A stretch of 64,000 nucleotides of DNA from Triticum aestivum (GCF_018294505.1 NC_057801.1:845997472-846061471); one strand, 5' to 3'; positions 45,680-58,646 are shown, counted from the stretch's first letter. Translations and numbers: made by a program. The notes: generated by a model not told the origin, from the letters alone.

Positions 45680-47566
45680 CAATCATAGTGAATATCCCGG
45701 AGGTAGAACCATCCCAAGGATGCTCGATAATAACAATAATATCACGGGTTAGTCAACAAAAATAATAATCGTAATTATACTAATCACAAGTAGTAATTCT
45801 ATTTCTGGTTTAACAATTTCACCTCCGAAGACCGACACTAAGACCGACACTTGACCCATCCCAGACTGTAGTCCTTAACCATGGACACGGCTATTCGAAT
45901 AGGTTTAATCTCTGCAGAGGGTGTACTATTTACCCACGAGTAACGGATTCCTTTAGTCTATCGGGACTAATTCCGTCTACGGTCTTTTAAATGAAAACGC
46001 ACCTGACTTGCACACACCAGCTTAACTTACCGGTGTCTGGAATCACCCACGACACCTGTTAAGCAAAACTCTGAGTGGGGAGGCTACAACCTCGATTAGC
46101 ATGGGATCACAAAATTTATACCGCGCGCAAAACTGGGGAAGCTACCCCCTCGGCTACAACCGAAACACCCATGACCCCTGACCGGATGACTGGCTTTAAT
46201 CCATGGCCATGGTACCCTCATCCCGGCCCCTCTGTACGGTGTGTGCTAGAAAGGGGTTGACAAATTACTGAACCGTACTCTAGTTGTTGTAGAGACGAGT
46301 GGTAGTACGAAACAAGTATGGGGGTTACTGGAACAAGAGTCGTTCTATGGTCGACTCAGGAGGTTTAAGTATTTCCCTGCATGACATGCATAACAAATAT
46401 ATTTCAACCAACAGAATCACCGCTCATTATACCTCACTATGCCATACGGGACATGACCGTCCTGACGGAGACCGGCGACAAACTAATGCCTACCCAAGGC
46501 AGAGGTTTTCCCGGACTCCTTCCGGCATGCATGAAAGGCACATGAGGATGATTATCATCACAAGTGTGTTCATTTCCAACAGCATGGAAATCACTAATAT
46601 GCACTCATGCATATGATCATATCACATGAAATAACAAGTCCTTCGAAATGCGGTGGTGTTATAAATGTATCAACGATCACACCAAAAATATTATGCCGGG
46701 ATTCAGAATGCTTGCCTTCAGGTCATGGAAAAGAAGGGTCCATCCAAAACATCTTGAAATCTTCAAAAATCCTATTTAAAAGAATATATATCAATTAACA
46801 CACACAATCAAAACAACACAAAAAGTTGTTTTGAAATTTTTTCAAATAAATCTTAAAGTAAACTAGACAATGGAAGAGAGAGGTAGGAAAAAGAATTAAT
46901 TCATTTGGAGTTATCCTTAAAAAGATATAACCAGTCAAAGTTCTAGTCAAAATCTGTTTTTAAAATAAAATCAGAAAAGAAAACGGTTCGAGCGGGATTA
47001 CGCTTTCGCACAGAGGAGACGTACTTGTGCCTTTACGCCTCCACTTATGCAACGTGGACACGTGGGGTGTCACTAACAATGGGCCCAGGGGACCCACTGG
47101 TCAGGTTTGACTGGTCGACCTCCCTCCTCTTCCTCTGCCCCGAGAGGAGGCGGGGCTGCGGCGATGCTCGCCGGTGAACGGCGGCACCGTTCGGGAAACG
47201 GAGGTCACCCGAGGGCTCAGGGGATCGAGGCGGTCTCTCCGGTAGTCGTTATGGTCTCGAGGGGGACAGAGCTGTTGGCGGCGAGCTTTGCGGCGGAGGA
47301 AGGCTTCGGTGGCGAAGTGGTCTTGTGGCGGCGATGGCTCCCAAACCAAATTGAGTAGGGGGATCTGTTCACGGGAGTGAGAGGAAGCTCCTGGTGGAGA
47401 GGGTGGAGAGGGGGAAGCTCTGGTGGCTCCGGAAGGGCTGGGGCAATGGCGGCGGCTGCAGTTGCTGGAGATGGGGAAGAAGGCCTCCCCGGGTCGTTTG
47501 GCTGCCAAAGGGGGCCCTAGGGAGATGGCTTGAGGTCGCCTGCGTGCGGAGACGAGCTCTGGCTCC

Positions 47567-47573
47567 TTATATA
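47567..47573 (-). promoter_or_regulatory. TATA box in the 3' LTR of the large-LTR element
   Basis: TATATAA on the minus strand (context CGCCTATATAAGGAGCC) in a GC-rich setting; same site as 54261-54267 in the other LTR. If active, this copy would drive transcription leftward out of the LTR toward 44626. Confidence 0.5.
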
Positions 47574-48980
47574 GGCGAGGCAAGGCGGTTCCGCGGCGGC
47601 CGTGGATAAGTTCTCCGGCGGACCACCTCTCTGTAGCTAGGGCGACGTGGCGGCGACGTGCACTAGGTGATGAGGTTGCGAATGAGCTGGAGATGTTCAG
47701 GGGGCAGCTGGCGAGTGCTGGGAGCTTGCGGCACCGACCACGGTAGGGCGTGCTGCGGACGCCGGTGTGCCACCAAAAGTGCTTTGGCGGGGCGCTGTTG
47801 GCTGCCAGGGCGGCTTGGCGCGTTGCTGCGAGGAGGGTGGTGCGTGGCGTGGCGCTGCAAAGCGGGCCAAAATCCAGGGGGGCCAGCGTGTCGGCTCGGG
47901 CGTGGTTTGTGCAATACGCGCGCTCTGGGCGCATCCAGTGCACACACGGAAGGTGTTCGATACAATGCCGTGGCATGCTACAGGTCACAGGTGAGGTTGG
48001 CAAGCAACAGGACTAGGTTGGAGATAGAGGGAAGCTCAAGGGACAAGGTGGTTTGGTCAGGTGGTCAAGTTCATAATGCAAGCAACCATTCATGTCAAAT
48101 CTGATCATGCACTCCAGGTGTTAGACAAAATGCCACAGGCACCTAGGCATTTCTTGGAGTGACCAATCCTTCCAGATCAGTGTCTCTTTGGATGCACAAG
48201 AGGGTGGTGAGGTTAGTTGGTGAAAAGCATAAACTTGCTAGTGCAAGTTTTGCAGAACTTCAAATCTCGACAGGAGGTGAATGGCATTATTTCATGAACC
48301 AAAAATATGCCAATGGTTGCATGCTCCTTGAATTAGGAGTTTAACATGGAGGACTACAAGTAGGAGAAAGAATCAAGGGCTAAAGAGCAAGCAAAAATAT
48401 GGTTGCTGTACAAACCATCATGTTGGACCAGAATGAAGATGAGGTTGTTTCACTCAAAATTTTCAAAGAACAACCCTGGATTTTTGCATATAATGGAATG
48501 ATATGCTCCTACTGACATCCCAAAATTTTGGTGGAAGCTTGAAACGAATATTTAAAAGGGTTGTAGTGCAAAACTGCCCACTGGACCAGAGAAGGAAAAC
48601 AGGTGTAGCACTCAAAATATGCAATGAATTAAATATATTATTGCACAAAAGTGATTTAGAGACATCACATGACATCTCCAAATTTTGGTTAGATTTTTAG
48701 ATAAATCTATCAACTGGTTGTAGTACAAAAAGAGCTCCAAAACTCAAAACAAGTCATTTAATGAATAATTTAATAAACAAATCTACTAATTGAGAGATGT
48801 TTTTAAATGAGAGGGAAAATAAGTCCAATATGTTTTGGAAGGATCCACTTGGGAAAAATTTCTTAATATTAAAGGAAAAGTTTTGAAATCAACAGGGATA
48901 TACTTCCAGGCAAAAAATTTAAACTCTTGGCAAAAAAAGTTTTAATAACTAAAACCTGGTTAATTTTTTGGGGTGTTACA

Positions 48981-49315
48981 ATTACTACCCCCCTTAAGAA
49001 AAAAATCTCGTCCTCGAGATTTGCTAAGAGCCACTGTGAAAAACAAATACTCCATATGTGTTCGAGCGGTTGTGAGTCTGCTGCCGTGGTGCTGCGCGAA
49101 TAGAAATAACCCATGTAGAGAGGGAATAAATGATGTAGCAACTCAGGGAAAAGAAATCTCATCCTAGGATTTTTCGCAGTTACACAGGTTATTCACGAAG
49201 ACAGCCACTCACATAAGTAGAAACTAAATACTCGACTCGTCGCACAAATTTGAGGTACCATGCATAAGGTACAACGTAATAATAAATGCTGAAATGACAA
49301 ACACAGCAGTGACAT
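48981..49315. other. Interior 3' spacer of the large-LTR element
   Basis: Begins with the purine tract adjoining the LTR, followed by about 300 bp without coding features. Confidence 0.6.
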
Positions 49316-49861
49316 CTAAAATGAGAAAGGTAACTGGACAGGGTCTCGAGAAAAAGTCTCTGGCAATGGAATACACTCCTCTTCTATCGGAGGAAGTGGA
49401 TTGACCAGTCGACGTATGAGTCTCTCCGGGTCGGGCCTCAGTGGTCTGCCGATGGCAATCTGAGGATTCAAATCAGCGAGACTCTGGAGATAATCCATCA
49501 CTCGCTGGTTCAAATGCTCTTGAGCGATGATGTACTGGATAAGGTTGGCTAGCACTGGGTCTCTCTCAATTCGTCCACCGGGAAAAGATGTCACTCCTCC
49601 GGGTCTTGCACGGCTCGAAAAATAATAATATCCTCGTTCGCGGGCATAAGGTACTGCGGATCGAAGACGAGCAATTGCTTCATTCGCAGCAGCTTCTATG
49701 GCCAAGCGTGTTGTCGGCATAGATTTCCCTACGAAGGAAACCTCCGTTGGATCTTGGTTGGGGTCTATAGGAGGAATGTGTACTGCTGCCCAATATTCCG
49801 AGGTGGATGGGGTGATTCTTGATTTGAACAGCTCATACTGGGGTGGCTGGGTAGAACCCAT
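49316..49861 (-). CDS. ORF b of the large-LTR element, unknown function
   Basis: 181 codons from ATG 49861. Shares a pattern with ORF a: YWAAVHIPP (FWATVHIYG in a), a helix with EAAANEAIARLR (SREAIVHLR in a), a YYY motif (RGYYYFSSR versus SLYYYPRRE), then RDPVLANLIQYIIAQEHLNQ (TDPALLHLVRYVSALEALFD in a). No nucleocapsid knuckle, protease or polymerase motif. Both being intact in an element without polymerase genes suggests they were useful to the element, perhaps as Gag-like structural proteins, but this is inference. I do not recognise a named family. Confidence 0.6.
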   Translation of the reverse strand: MGSTQPPQYELFKSRITPSTSEYWAAVHIPPIDPNQDPTEVSFVGKSMPTTRLAIEAAANEAIARLRSAVPYARERGYYYFSSRARPGGVTSFPGGRIERDPVLANLIQYIIAQEHLNQRVMDYLQSLADLNPQIAIGRPLRPDPERLIRRLVNPLPPIEEECIPLPETFSRDPVQLPFSF

Positions 49862-50307
49862 GGTATAAAATCCCACAATATTTTGACAAAGCTACCATGG
49901 GTTGCATCTGGGGTTCTCCGATAAATACTAGGGCTCGGCATGGCAAGAAATGGTTGTGAGAGTGGTGCACGAGGTGAGGGTTGCTGGGTAGGGTCACAAG
50001 GTGGCCTTCTTATATAGCATCTGGGCCGGTTTATTTACCGTGGTGAAAGGTAATAAAACTGCCAGATCACCTCCAAAGGTCGGGGTCAGTGTCAGAGATA
50101 CACATATCTAATAAAGAGACGTGTTACTGTAGGTGTCGTCGGGGTTGGTTTTGGTAGTTGTGCACGGAAAATGTGTAACTATGCGCTGCCAAGGAAAATA
50201 CGCAAGGCTACCATTAAAGCAGAGGCACAACGACAGGCTGCGTTAATATACACGGTCGCACAATTACAAAGCAAGGATACACTGAGACTCGGTACTACTC
50301 GTATGGC

Positions 50308-51102
50308 TTAGTCTACCTCGTTTATGTCTAAACGGGGGTGCCTGGTGGATGTCGAGGCTTCTCCACGTGTCTCACTGCCGGGATTAGTCGGAGATGGTGG
50401 AGGAACTGCAGGGTCGGGGTAGAGATGATGACCATTGCGGGGATTGTTGGCCACAATCCCGTTGGAGTGTGCTCCCAAAAGGTGACGAAGCACTTCTTGG
50501 GTCATCAAGGCATCTCGGTTGGTGGCTGGAGCTGATCTCAGGGTCTCGATTGGTTGTCCGAACAGCACGACTGGGTTGTCAGCGTCGGGCTCGTCTTTCC
50601 TGCTTTCCGGGGCTCGACGAACCAGCTCTCCTCGAGCTGCGATCAGATCAATGGTGATCTGGTCGAACAGTGCCTCTAGTGCACTTACATAGCGCACTAG
50701 GTGCAACAATGCGGGATCTGTCTCGTGATCTCCGTTGGCAACTTGGGGTGGTCTACCATACCCTTCACGCCTGGGGTAGTAGTATAACGAGCGACAGTTA
50801 ACTCTGAGTGACAAGTGCCGGAGATGAACTATAGCCTCTCGAGAGGCTAGTTGGATGGCTTGTGGCTCAAAGGAAGTTGTTCTTCCGGTGATCCTATAGG
50901 GGCGCTCGGGCGACAGACCCCTACCGTAGATGTGCACAGTGGCCCAGAATTGGCGGTCTTCACCGCCCATGGGTCCTTGGTACACAACATATTCTGGAGG
51001 TTCTTCTAACGCATAGGCACGACGGGTGAGGTTTGCGAGTATAGTCACAAAGCCTCCAAGGTTGGTCGCTGTGGTCTCGTTGTGCACTATGGGGCCAAGC
51101 AT
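50308..51102 (-). CDS. ORF a of the large-LTR element, unknown function
   Basis: 264 codons from ATG 51102, the first ATG of the region that fits; the frame is open further upstream to 51309 without an ATG that matches the domain. It has a globular N-terminal two thirds with FWATVHIYGRG, SREAIVHLRHL and SLYYYPRREGYG, a helical part (DPALLHLVRYVSALEALFDQ), and a Pro/Ser/Asn-rich tail. It is related to ORF b along most of its length, so one arose by duplication of the other. ORF a lies nearer the 5' LTR. Function unknown. Confidence 0.6.
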   Translation of the reverse strand: MLGPIVHNETTATNLGGFVTILANLTRRAYALEEPPEYVVYQGPMGGEDRQFWATVHIYGRGLSPERPYRITGRTTSFEPQAIQLASREAIVHLRHLSLRVNCRSLYYYPRREGYGRPPQVANGDHETDPALLHLVRYVSALEALFDQITIDLIAARGELVRRAPESRKDEPDADNPVVLFGQPIETLRSAPATNRDALMTQEVLRHLLGAHSNGIVANNPRNGHHLYPDPAVPPPSPTNPGSETRGEASTSTRHPRLDINEVD

Positions 51103-51419
51103 TGTGTCTCGGTTTGGGGTAGAGGCTGTGCTGTGCTCGTTTGGGGCTAGCGTGCCCTTTTTATAGAAAAAGGGGACGGAGTCTTCCTTCACACGCTTGT
51201 GGAGGAGACATCTTGGGTGCTGGTCACTGGCGCGTGATCGACATGCTAGGTTGGTAGGTTGGGCACCGACTGCCAAAAGTGTCTGGGTTACTGTGTGGCT
51301 ATCTTGCACGAGAAGCTTGGCTGGGGTTTGGTTAAGGTCTGGTGGGTTGGTTTGCCTAAGTTTATTGACCTGGCTAAGATAGGATTAGCCAATGGTCAGC
51401 CTGGCTCTGATACCAAGTC
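51103..51419 (-). other. Leader and primer binding site of the large-LTR element
   Basis: TGGTATCAGAGCC on the minus strand at 51403-51415, four bases from the LTR, is a perfect initiator Met type primer site. The rest is leader before ORF a. Confidence 0.8.
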
Positions 51420-51970
51420 TGTCACGACCGGTTTTTCGAGTATAAATTTCCAGAAAAAGACCATCGTGCTCATCAGCCCCAGGATTACTGTTAGCTGATG
51501 AGGCTCCAACTTGATACAAAAATTCCAAGCAAAAATACAAAACATGTAGTACAAGACCATTCTGGCCTGTGAGTACAACAAATGGTTTCTAGTCGCTGAG
51601 AGCGGAAGCGGTTTGAGGATCATCAGGATCTATGGGACTCCATTTCCCATCAGGAACAGCTGACCAGGTTAACTCCTATCTTCACGAGGCTGCTATCATC
51701 GTTGCTTAGGTTCCGGGGCTGTCGTCGCGTCGCTCCTCTCCGTGAAAGAAATCAGGCCAAGACAATAGCCAGGGACAAGCTAGTGAGTACTTTGAATGTA
51801 CTCACAAACATTATGAACACAGGTATAACATAACAATGGTATACCGAAAATAGTTTATGCTCATGACGTCAGTCACAACAGATAAATAAAACTCTGATGC
51901 GTGCAAGCATGTTATTTATGAATATGCAATAACATAGTAGTATTAAAATTTATGAAATAAATAACAAGCA

Positions 51971-52372
51971 ATGCCACAGTCGGGCGTCTGAGCGACACCA
52001 CATAAAGGGCTTTTAAAAGAAATGCCACAGTCGGGTGTCTGAGCGACACCACATAAAGGGCTTTAAAAGAAATGCCACAGTCGGGCGTCTAAGCGACACC
52101 ACATAAAGGGCTTTAAAAGAAATGCCACAGTCGGGCGTCTGAGCGACACCACATAAAGGGCTTTAAAAGAAATGCCACAGTCGGGCGTCTGAGCAACACC
52201 ACATAAAGGGCTTTAAAAGAAATGCCACAGTCGGGCGTCTTAGCGACACCACATAAAGAGCTTTAAAACAAATGCCACAGTGGGGCGTCTGAGCGACACC
52301 ACATAAAGGGCTTTAAAAGAAATGCCACAGTCGGGCGTCTGAGCGGCACCACATAAAGGGCTTTAAAAGAAA
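51971..52372 (+). repeat. 50-bp minisatellite, 8 copies, in the 5' LTR
   Basis: Same unit as 45178-45679; two fewer copies, so the arrays have changed since insertion. Confidence 0.95.
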
Positions 52373-54260
52373 CAATCATAATGAATATCCGGAGGTAGAA
52401 CCATCCCAAGGATGCTCGATAATTTAATAACAATAATATCACGGGTTAGTCAACAATAATAATCATAGCTATCACAAATCACAAGTAGTAATTCTATTTC
52501 TGGTTTAACAATTTCACCTCCGAAGACCGACACTAAGACCGACACTTGACCCATCCCAGACTATAGTCCTTAACCATGGACACGGCTATTCGAATAGGTT
52601 TAATCTCTGCAGAGGGTGTACTCTTTACCCACGAGTAATGGATTCCTTTAGTCCATCAGGACTAATTCCGTCTACGGTCTTTTAAATGAAAACGCACCTG
52701 ACTTGCACACACCAGCTTAACTTACCTGTGTCTGGAATCACCCACGACACCCGTTAAGCAAAACTCTAAGTGGGGAGGCTACAACCTCGATTAGCATGGG
52801 ATCACAAAATTTATACCGCGCGCAAAACTGGGGAAGCTACCCCCTCGGCTACAACCAAAACACGCATGCCCCCTGACCGGATGACTGGCTTTAATCCATG
52901 GCCGTGGTACCCTCATCCCGGCCCCTCTGTACGGTGTGTGCTAGAAAGGGGTTGACAAATTACTGAACCGTACTCTACTTGTTGTAGAGACGAGTGGTAG
53001 TACGAAACAAGTATGGGGGTTACTGGAACAAGACTCGTTCTACGGTCGACTCGGGAGGTTTAAGTATTTCCCTGCATGACATGCATAACAAATATATTTC
53101 AACCAACAGAATCACCACTCATTATACCTCACTATGCCATACCGGACATGACCCTCCCGACGGAGACCAGTGACAAACTCATGCCTACCCAAGGTAGAGG
53201 TTTTCCCGGATTCCTTCCGGCATGCATGCAAGGCACATGAGGATGATTATCATCACAAGTGTGTTCATTTCCAACAGCATGGAAATCACTAATATGCACT
53301 CATGCATATGATCATATCACATGAAATAACAAGTCCTTCGAAATGCGGTGGTGTTATAAATGTATCAACGATCACACCAAAAATATTATGCCGGGATTCA
53401 GAATGCTTGCCTTCAGGTCATGGAAAATAAGGGTGCATCCAAAACATCTTGAAATCTTCAAAAATCCTATTTAAAAGAATATATATGAATTAACACACAC
53501 AATCAAAACAGCACAAAAAGTTGTTTTGAAATTTTTTCAGATAAATCTTAAAATAAACTAGACAATATTTGAGAGAGGTAGGAAAAAAATTAATTCATTT
53601 GGAGTTATCCTTAAAAAGATATAACCAGTCAAAGTTCTGGTCAAAATCTGTTTTTAAAATACAATCAGAAAAGAAAACGGTTCGAGCGGGATTACGCTTT
53701 CGCACAGAGGAGACGTACTTGTGCCTTTACGCCTCCACTTATCCAGCGTGGACGCGTGGGGTGTCACTGACAGTGGGCCCGGGGTACCCACTGGTCAGGT
53801 TTGACTGGTCGACCTCCCTCCTCTTCCTCTGCCCCGAGAGGAGGCGGGGCTCCGGTGATGCTCGCCGGCGAATGGCGGCACCGTTCGGGAAACGGAGGTC
53901 ACCCGTGGGCTCAGAGGATCGAGGCGGTCTCTCCGGTAGTCGTTACGGTCTCGGGGGGGACGGAGCTGTCGGCGGCGAGCTTTGCGGCGGAGGAAGGCTT
54001 CAGTGGCGAAGTGGTTTTGTGGCGGTGATGGCTCCCGAACCAAATTGAGTAGGGGGATCAGTTCACGGGAGGGAGAGGAAGCTCCTGGTGGAGAGGGTGG
54101 AGAGGGGGAAGCTCTGGTGGCGCCGGAAGGGCTGGGGCAATGGCGGCGGCTGCGGTTGCCGGAGATGGGGAAGAAGGCCTCCCCGGGTCGTTTGGCTGCC
54201 AAAGGGGGCCCTAGGGAGATGGCTTGAGGTCGCCTGCGTGCGGAGACGAGCTCAGGCTCC

Positions 54261-54267
54261 TTATATA
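54261..54267 (-). promoter_or_regulatory. TATA box in the 5' LTR of the large-LTR element
   Basis: TATATAA in context CGCCTATATAAGGAGCC, about 1.43 kb inside the LTR from its 5' end. Transcription from here would give a leader of about 3 kb before ORF a. Confidence 0.55.
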
Positions 54268-57200
54268 GGCGAGGCAAGGCGGTTCCGTGGCAGCCGTGGA
54301 TAAGTTCTCCGGCGGACCGCCTCTCTGTAGCTAGGGTGACATGGCGGCGACGTGCACTAGGTGATGAGGCTGCTGATGAGCTGGAGATGTTCAGGGGGCA
54401 GCTGGCGAGTGCTGGGAGCTTGGGCGGCACCGACCGCGGCAGGGCGTGCTGCGGACACCGGTGTGCCGCCAAAAGTGCTCTGGCGGGGCGCTGTTGGCTG
54501 CCAGGGCGGCTTGGCGCATTGCTGCAGGGAGGGTGGTGTGTGGCATGGCGCTGCGGAGTGGGCCAAAATCCAGGGGGGGCAGCGTGTCGGCTCGGGCGTG
54601 GTTTGTGCAATACGCGCGCTCTGGGCGCGTCCAGTGCACGCACGGAAGGTGTTCGATACAATGCCGTGGCATGCTACAGGTCACAGGTGAGGTTGGCAAG
54701 CAACAGTACTAGGTTAGAGATAGAGGGAAACTCAAGGGACAAGGTGTTTGGTCAGGTGGTCAAGTTCATAATGCAAGCAACCATTCATGTAAAATCTGAT
54801 CATGCACTCCAGGTGTTTGACAAAATGCCACAGGCACCTACGCATTTCTTGGAGTGACCAATCCTTCCAGATAAGTGTCTCTTTGGATGCACAAGAGGGT
54901 GGTGAGGTTAGTTGGTGAAAAGCATAAACTTGCTAGTGCAAGTTTTGCAGAACTTCAAATCTGGACAGGAGGTGAATGGCATTATTTCATGAACCAAAAA
55001 TATGCCAATGGTTGCATGCTCCTGGAATTAGGAGTTTAACATGGAGGACTACAAGTAGGAGAAAGAATCAAGGGCTAAAGAGCAAGCAAAAATATGGTTG
55101 CTGTACAAACCATCATGTTGGACCAGAATGAAGATGAGGTTGTTTCACTCAAAATTTTCGAAGAACAACCCTGGATTTTTGCATATAATGGAATGATATG
55201 CTCCTACTGACATCCCAAAATTTTGGTGGAAGCTAGAAACGAATATTTAAAAGGGTTGTAGTGCAAAACTGCCCACTGGACCAGAGAAGGAAAACAGGTG
55301 TAGCACTCAAAATATGCAATGAATTAAATATATTATTGCACAAAAGTGATTTAGAGACATCACATGACATCTCCAAATTTTGGTTAGATTTTTAGATAAA
55401 TCTATCAACTGGTTGTAGTACAAAAAGAGCTCCAAAACTCAAAACAAGTCATTTAATGAAAAAAGTTCAGGGTGAAATAATTTAATAAACAAATCAACTG
55501 ATTGAGAGATGTTTTTAAATGAGAGGGAAAATAAGTCCAATATGTTTTGGAAGGATCCACTTGGGAAAAATTTCTTAATATTAAAGGAAAAGTTTTGAAA
55601 TCAACAGGGATATACTTGCAGGCAAAAATTTTAAACTCTTGGCAAAAAAAGTTTTAATAACTAAAACCTGGATAAATTTTTGGGGTGTTACAGAATGGGA
55701 CCTTAAGATCATACGATCCAACTATAATAGCAAAGTTCGCGATACATCAACATCATGCCATAGAGAGAACACGAGAGAGAGAGAGAGAGATCAAACACAT
55801 AGCTACTGGTACATACCCTCAGCCCCGAGGGTGAACTACTCCCTCCTCGTCATGGATAGCGCCAGGATGATGAAGATGGCCATCGGTGATGGATTCCCCC
55901 TCCGGCAGGGTGCCGGAACAGGCTCCCGAGAGGTTTTTTGGTGGCTACAGAGGCTTGCGGCGGCGGAACTCCCGATCTATCTTCTCCCTGGATGTTTCTA
56001 GGGTACGTGAGACTATATAGGCGAAAGAAGTCGGTCGGGAGGTGCTCGAGGGGCCCACGAGACATTGGGCGAGCCCAGTAGGGGGGGCGCCCCCTATCTC
56101 CTGGCCTCCTCGAGGATCTTCTGACATGAACTCCAAGTCTCCAGGATCATATTCTTCCAAAAATCACGCTGCCGAAGGTTTCATTCCGTTTGGACTCCGT
56201 TTGATATTCCTTTTCCTCGAAATACTGAAACAGGCAATAAAACAGCAATATGGGATGGGCCTCCGGTTAATAGGTTAGTCCCAAAAGTAATATAAAAGTG
56301 TATAATAAAGCCTGTAATCATTCAAAACAGATAATAAAATAGCATGAATGCTTCATAAATTATAGATACGTTGGAGACGTATGAATCATCTACTGTGAAT
56401 TCCGTCTCCGAGTGGTTGAAGAGCACAGCGCCACCGGGCCGTGCTAGTCAGCATCGATCACCTCTACGCCCATGTCGGGAAAGTGAAAACTTGTTAGTAC
56501 GCAAATTGCAGCAGTTCAACCAAATAGTACTAGCAAACATGCACCAATAAGGAAAAGAAATTTTCTCATTCACCTAGTTAGGTATCAACTATTTAAATAA
56601 AAAAATCAGCAACTTCTTCCTTAAATAAAAGCGGTGCTTGGTAACTGCACTTGAAAAGCTTCATAGCATATGAGATTAAGATATATAAATTTTTGTGGTC
56701 ACGTCCTTGCATGTTGGAAACAATCATTGGTTAAGATTACACTCTTTTGTAGAGGAAAGAACTTTGGGACAATCAACAACCTTTCACTTGATATCCGCTG
56801 GCTACTTTGGATTCAATAAGAAAAGGAACATTTATTTGAACTGAAAAGAACAAGCAGGCAAGCATGCTATCAATCTTTTGGCTAGAATTTCACAAAATGC
56901 ACCTGTCAAGTGTACTCTAACAATCGACGTGTCCCATCTCCTCATGATTAAGGACTTTAGCTGAGCCGACAACAGGGAGCAAGATGTAGTCGTTTCCGAG
57001 CATGAATCCTTGGCTGTCATCAATGAACCTACAACATCCATCATGCCCATTGTAAAATATGTTAGTTTCAGATAAGAAAAGAACTGAACTCTGAACATAT
57101 GATGTTATCTAAATCCTTACTTTATTAATACATGCACCAACGAAAGATAGCAAGATCTTAACAACTAAAAAAATTGAATTTAAGCTTGAAAAAATTGCAA

Positions 57201-57352
57201 CATCTGAACAACTAAAAATCAATAACCCGAGCATGAGAAAAGAGGAAAACGCGAACAGCTAAAATCAGTAATTTGTGGCTGAAAAATTTACATCTGCATA
57301 AATAAAAAGTTTGAAGTTGAGCAGGAAAAAATTGCAAGATCTGAATTACTAT

Positions 57353-57490
57353 CAATGTTTTAAATAGCAGGCTATGGTAAATAGCGGAGGGCCTCCAAGT
57401 CAGCTATAGCAGGCTATTTGTGAAGGCGGACATTTAGCGGCACCCTGCTGAAAAGGCTATAGCGGCTATGGCCAGCTATTTAAAATTGTG
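57353..57490. mobile_element. hAT-type MITE, unit B copy
   Basis: Perfect 8-bp duplication ATTACTAT at 57345-57352 and 57491-57498; same ends as the unit A copy. Confidence 0.85.
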
Positions 57491-58646
57491 ATTACTATAA
57501 GTCATGAACTTGAGCATGATTTTTTTAAGTTATAAAAACTTTGCAAATCAGCCTTTGTCAATAATTGATAACAAAATCTATCAAAGTTCAAAATGCATAT
57601 GCACATCATTCGATGGAATCCAAGAACAGAGTTGCTCACCTTCCCAATCAGCCTCACGATTAGAACAAAAAGGAAAAGGAACGAGGGCAAACACAACTTT
57701 CTCATCATACAGAACCATTGAACCAATTGTTTAGATCCCAAACATAAATATTATCGAAATTGATGAGCCATGAAAGATTCAGAAACAAAAACGATCTAGA
57801 ACATTAAAATCGGATCTCCGAAGCATGAACGACGCTTTGCGGAGACATAAAAAACAGATCTAGAACATGGAAAATCAAGAACCAAAATTCAAGAAACGTC
57901 CATCTCATTTTTATGAGAAATATAAAAAATACAAACTCATTGAGTACTCTCTCCTCCATGCCATAAGCTGTTGGAGTCGCTCATGTCATAGGATTTTCGA
58001 ACAACTAACACATACGAGTGGATCTTTTTTATGTTGGATGCACGAAGGGAACCAAAGAAAAGGCTGAGTAGTATTTCATTCACTAATTTTCTGCAAAGGT
58101 GCTACCGATAGAAAAAGGATTACAATGCCATCAATTTAATTGATACTAAGATAATTGAACCAACTAATGATTAGGTCTTGGAAAAAGTAGATGGATCTTC
58201 AATGGATCTTGCACGATTTATTTAGAATGCATAACTGAGACAACGAAATAAATGAGTGATCCACGTCCATGTTGTCTTCTCCTCATTTGGTGAAGCAATA
58301 AACTATGTACTGCAGCTGCCATACAAGGCTTAAAGGGCAAAATACATAAGTATGGAGATACACTTAGACGCGTGACAACTCATGGATATGACAAATATCT
58401 TTTCTAAAATAGAATGTAAGCATCTGCCATCAACTGGCTTCAGGATCCATGCGTTTGAGACCAATATGCATATGGTGTGCCATTTGAATTCTAAGTGTCA
58501 TTACTAAGGTTACCTTGTTTGATCAGGTGAAATCAATCAAACCCACAAAAGAAGCACTTGACCTTCTTTGCATCTCTCACAAGAAAGTGTCTGTGCTACC
58601 AGGTCATTGATGGCGGCCTCGAGAAACTGGTCTCATTAAGTCAATC

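Larger units (their letters stand above)
44627..48980 (-). repeat. 3' LTR of the large-LTR element (4354 bp)
   Basis: Matches 51420-55692 with a few percent difference by eye, plus a changed tandem-repeat copy number. Long frames on its minus strand (about 48003-47101) lie in GC-rich sequence, start inside the LTR and show no family motif. Confidence 0.93.
44627..55692 (-). mobile_element. Non-autonomous LTR retrotransposon with very large LTRs (11.1 kb)
   Basis: LTRs 44627-48980 and 51420-55692 are flanked by GAATG at 44622-44626 and 55693-55697. Orientation is minus: the primer site complementary to initiator Met tRNA (TGGTATCAGAGCC, 51403-51415) adjoins the right LTR, and a purine tract (AAGGGGGGTAGT, 48986-48997) adjoins the left. 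The 2.4-kb interior has two ORFs and no protease, reverse transcriptase or integrase. Size and structure resemble large retrotransposon derivatives of Triticeae; family not assigned. Confidence 0.93.
51420..55692 (-). repeat. 5' LTR of the large-LTR element (4273 bp)
   Basis: Minus-strand ends TGTAACACCCC and GGTCGTGACA. It carries 8 copies of the 50-bp minisatellite, a TATA box and a GC-rich transcribed part with a chance ORF (about 54661-53795). Confidence 0.93.

Noticed and set aside
47101..48003. 300-codon minus-strand ORF, and the similar one at 53795-54661
   Set aside because: Both lie in the GC-rich transcribed part of the LTRs, begin without domain motifs, and differ between LTRs by frame-changing indels.
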